Of a stretch of 13,989 nucleotides of DNA, positions 12,565-13,989 are shown one piece after another. The DNA is taken from NCBI GenBank assembly GCA_020637615.1, contig JACKKC010000046.1, positions 1 through 13,989 of the forward strand, read 5' to 3'. Source of the stretch: Rhodovulum sp. (GTDB lineage Bacteria > Pseudomonadota > Alphaproteobacteria > Rhodobacterales > Rhodobacteraceae). The notes under the pieces are model-generated. The model was not told the origin of the DNA, searched no databases, and saw only the letters and a program-made list of their open reading frames with translations. Numbering within the stretch: the stretch's first letter is position 1; every line of letters starts with the position of its first letter. A program made the position numbers and the translations under genes.

Positions 12565-12616
12565 ATCGCGTCCCCATGGGGACACCCCGCGGCGCGCCGG
12601 GAACCACGGCACGCCC

Positions 12617-13945
12617 TCACCCGGCCAGGGCCGCCCGGAGGGCATGGTAGCTCGCCTTCGGCTGCCTCTCGAGCGTGTCGAAATCCACATGCACCAGCCC
12701 GAAGCGCTTCTCGTAGCCCGCCGCCCATTCGTAATTGTCGAGCAGCGACCAGACGAAATAGCCCCGCAGGTCCACGCCCTGCGCCATCGCGCGCCGCGCC
12801 GCCGCGACATGCGCGTCGAGGAAGGCGATGCGCTCGACATCCTCCCGCGGGGTCGCCGCCGCCAGGCCGTTCTCGGTGACATAGATCGGCAGGCGCGGCG
12901 CGGCGACGCGGGACAGCCAGGTCAGGAAGTGATAGAGCCCGTCGGGATAGATCTCCCATCCCATGTCGGTCTTGGGCAGCGGGCCCGGCACCTCGCGCAG
13001 CCGCGGCCAGGGGCTCGCGGGATCGGCCGCGATCAGCTTGCGGGTGTAGTAGTTGATCCCCACCCAGTCGAGCTTCTCGCCGATGGTGGCGAAATCGTCC
13101 TGCCAGTTCGCCGGCATATGCGGCTCGAGCCCCGCCAGCGCCGCCTCCGGATAGGATTGCGCGAAGATCCCGCCGGCGAACCAGCGGTTGTAGATGGCGT
13201 CGTAGAGCCGCGCCGCCTGCCGCGCCGCCGCGCTGTCGTCGACGGGCGCGGCATATTCGAAGTTCAGCACCGCGCCGAGATTGCCATGGCCCAGCGCCCG
13301 CATCGCCTGGATCGCCGTGCCATGCGCCAGCAGGACGTGGTGCATCGCCCGCGCCGCGGCGCGGATGTCGCGGAGGCCCGGCGCATGGAGGCCGAGGAAA
13401 TGGCCGAGCCAGGCGACGCACCAGGGCTCGTTGACCGGGGCGGCGGCATGGATCCGGTCGCCGACCCGGCGCATGACCAGGGTCACGTAATCGGCGAACC
13501 ACCCGGCGATGTCGCGGTTGCGCCAGCCGCCCAGGTCCGACAGCGCCGAGGGCAGCTCCCAGTGATAGAGCGTCGCCCAGGGCTGCAGGCCGCGGGCCAG
13601 CATCCCGTCCACCAGCCGGTCGTAGAAATCCAGCCCCTCCCGGTTCACCGCGCCGCGCCCCTCCGGCATCACCCGCGCCCAGGACATGGAGAAGCGGTAG
13701 GCGTCGAGCCCGGCGTCGCGCATCAGGTCGAGGTCGGCCTCCCAGCGGTGGTAATGGTCGCAGGCCGTGGCCCCGTCCTCGGCCCGCACCACGTTGCCGG
13801 GGGTCGCGGCGAAGCTGTCCCAGTGGCAGGGCCCGGCGCCGCCGAAGCGCGCGCCCTCGATCTGGTAGGCGGCGGTGGCCGCGCCGAAGACGAAGCCCTC
13901 GGGAAAGTCGCTGCGGGCGAAGGCGAAGGCGGCGGGATCAGCCAT
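12617..13945 (-). CDS. GH1 family beta-glucosidase
   Basis: 442 residues, typical of family GH1, from the ATG at 13945. N-terminal signature FPEGFVFGAATAAYQIEGA (14-32) is followed by WDSFAATPGNV, DHYHRWEADLDLM, YRFSMSWARVMPEG and TLYHWELP. The acid/base is Glu173 in VNEPW and the nucleophile Glu358 in YVTENG. WVGINYYTR and the FVWSLLDNYEWAAGYEKRFGLVHVDF end complete the substrate site. It hydrolyses beta-linked glucosides, probably in the cytoplasm, as no signal peptide is seen. In Rhodobacterales such a gene often belongs to an agl/bgl sugar-uptake operon; the upstream gene overlaps it by eight bases, which suggests an operon. No terminator with a T-run was identified after the stop. Confidence 0.93.
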   Translation of the reverse strand: MADPAAFAFARSDFPEGFVFGAATAAYQIEGARFGGAGPCHWDSFAATPGNVVRAEDGATACDHYHRWEADLDLMRDAGLDAYRFSMSWARVMPEGRGAVNREGLDFYDRLVDGMLARGLQPWATLYHWELPSALSDLGGWRNRDIAGWFADYVTLVMRRVGDRIHAAAPVNEPWCVAWLGHFLGLHAPGLRDIRAAARAMHHVLLAHGTAIQAMRALGHGNLGAVLNFEYAAPVDDSAAARQAARLYDAIYNRWFAGGIFAQSYPEAALAGLEPHMPANWQDDFATIGEKLDWVGINYYTRKLIAADPASPWPRLREVPGPLPKTDMGWEIYPDGLYHFLTWLSRVAAPRLPIYVTENGLAAATPREDVERIAFLDAHVAAARRAMAQGVDLRGYFVWSLLDNYEWAAGYEKRFGLVHVDFDTLERQPKASYHALRAALAG

Positions 13946-13989
13946 GGCGGGCCTCGTGCTGCGGGGGGCCGGTGGAGCGGCCCAGGGTC
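13938..13989 (-). CDS. 3' end of upstream gene, possibly a LacI-type regulator (partial)
   Basis: One minus-strand frame runs from the window edge as TLGRSTGPPQHEARHG and stops at a TGA (13938-13940) lying just inside the beta-glucosidase start, an eight-base overlap (ATGGCTGA). LacI/GalR regulators commonly end in a RxSTxPP motif, which matches RSTGPP. A regulator directly ahead of a beta-glucosidase gene would make sense, but only 16 codons are visible. Confidence 0.4.
   Translation of the reverse strand, partial: TLGRSTGPPQHEARHG

Larger units (their letters stand above)
12137..12616. other. Intergenic region between the beta-glucosidase and DUF1194 genes
   Basis: 480 bases with no supported gene; the open frames have Pro/Arg-rich translations without domains. 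It holds copy B of the interspersed repeat (12245-12381), the hairpin GCGCTC/GAGCGC at 12359-12377, and an AT-rich block with regularly spaced TTAA at 12531-12564. The DUF1194 promoter should lie here. Confidence 0.55.

Overview
The window looks like chromosomal DNA of a GC-rich alphaproteobacterium, most likely Rhodobacterales/Rhodobacteraceae. The main reason is the compact ccmI-ruvX-DUF1289 operon, with a DUF1194 gene, a Nit-type amidase and a GH1 beta-glucosidase nearby. No rRNA or complete tRNA is present, so the assignment rests on gene content and base composition only.

Left part (1-6958): an accessory region with lower and uneven GC and loosely packed genes, all on the minus strand. 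It opens with what looks like the 3' end of a truncated tRNA. Next come a glycine-rich beta-helix-like protein (479-1942), a GlsB/YeaQ-type small membrane protein carrying a signal-peptide-like N terminus (2496-2843), a secreted PliG-like g-type lysozyme inhibitor homologue (2896-3351), a small putative lipoprotein of unknown family (3589-3918) and an XRE-type regulator with an unrecognised C-terminal domain (4317-4979). From about 5185 to 6836 lies a graveyard of mobile-element pieces: the C-terminal part of an IS3-family transposase, an internal piece of an IS21-family IstA, and a frameshifted, truncated tyrosine recombinase, joined end to end.

Junction (6836-7012): the dead integrase is divergent from dusA, a known insertion hot spot for genomic islands. 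The first 18 codons of dusA are AT-rich (19 of 54 bases are G or C) and switch abruptly to GC-rich sequence at the conserved APMMDW codons. The simplest reading is that an island inserted into the 5' end of dusA and supplied a replacement start.

Right part (6959-13989): ordinary, dense core DNA. dusA (+) converges on a minus-strand series: end of an upstream gene (possibly a LacI-type regulator), GH1 beta-glucosidase, DUF1194 protein, Nit-type amidase, then ccmI-ruvX-DUF1289 coupled by 4-base stop/start overlaps. The intergenic gaps here hold more structure than expected. A repeat of about 140-150 bases occurs twice in opposite orientations (10291-10444 and 12245-12381). A 32-base palindrome (30/32 identical between copies) sits inside the loops of two different larger inverted repeats (8096-8193 and 10368-10423). 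No obviously new multi-gene system was recognised. The strongest leads are the dusA junction, the nested palindromes, and the island's cluster of envelope proteins including a lysozyme-inhibitor homologue.
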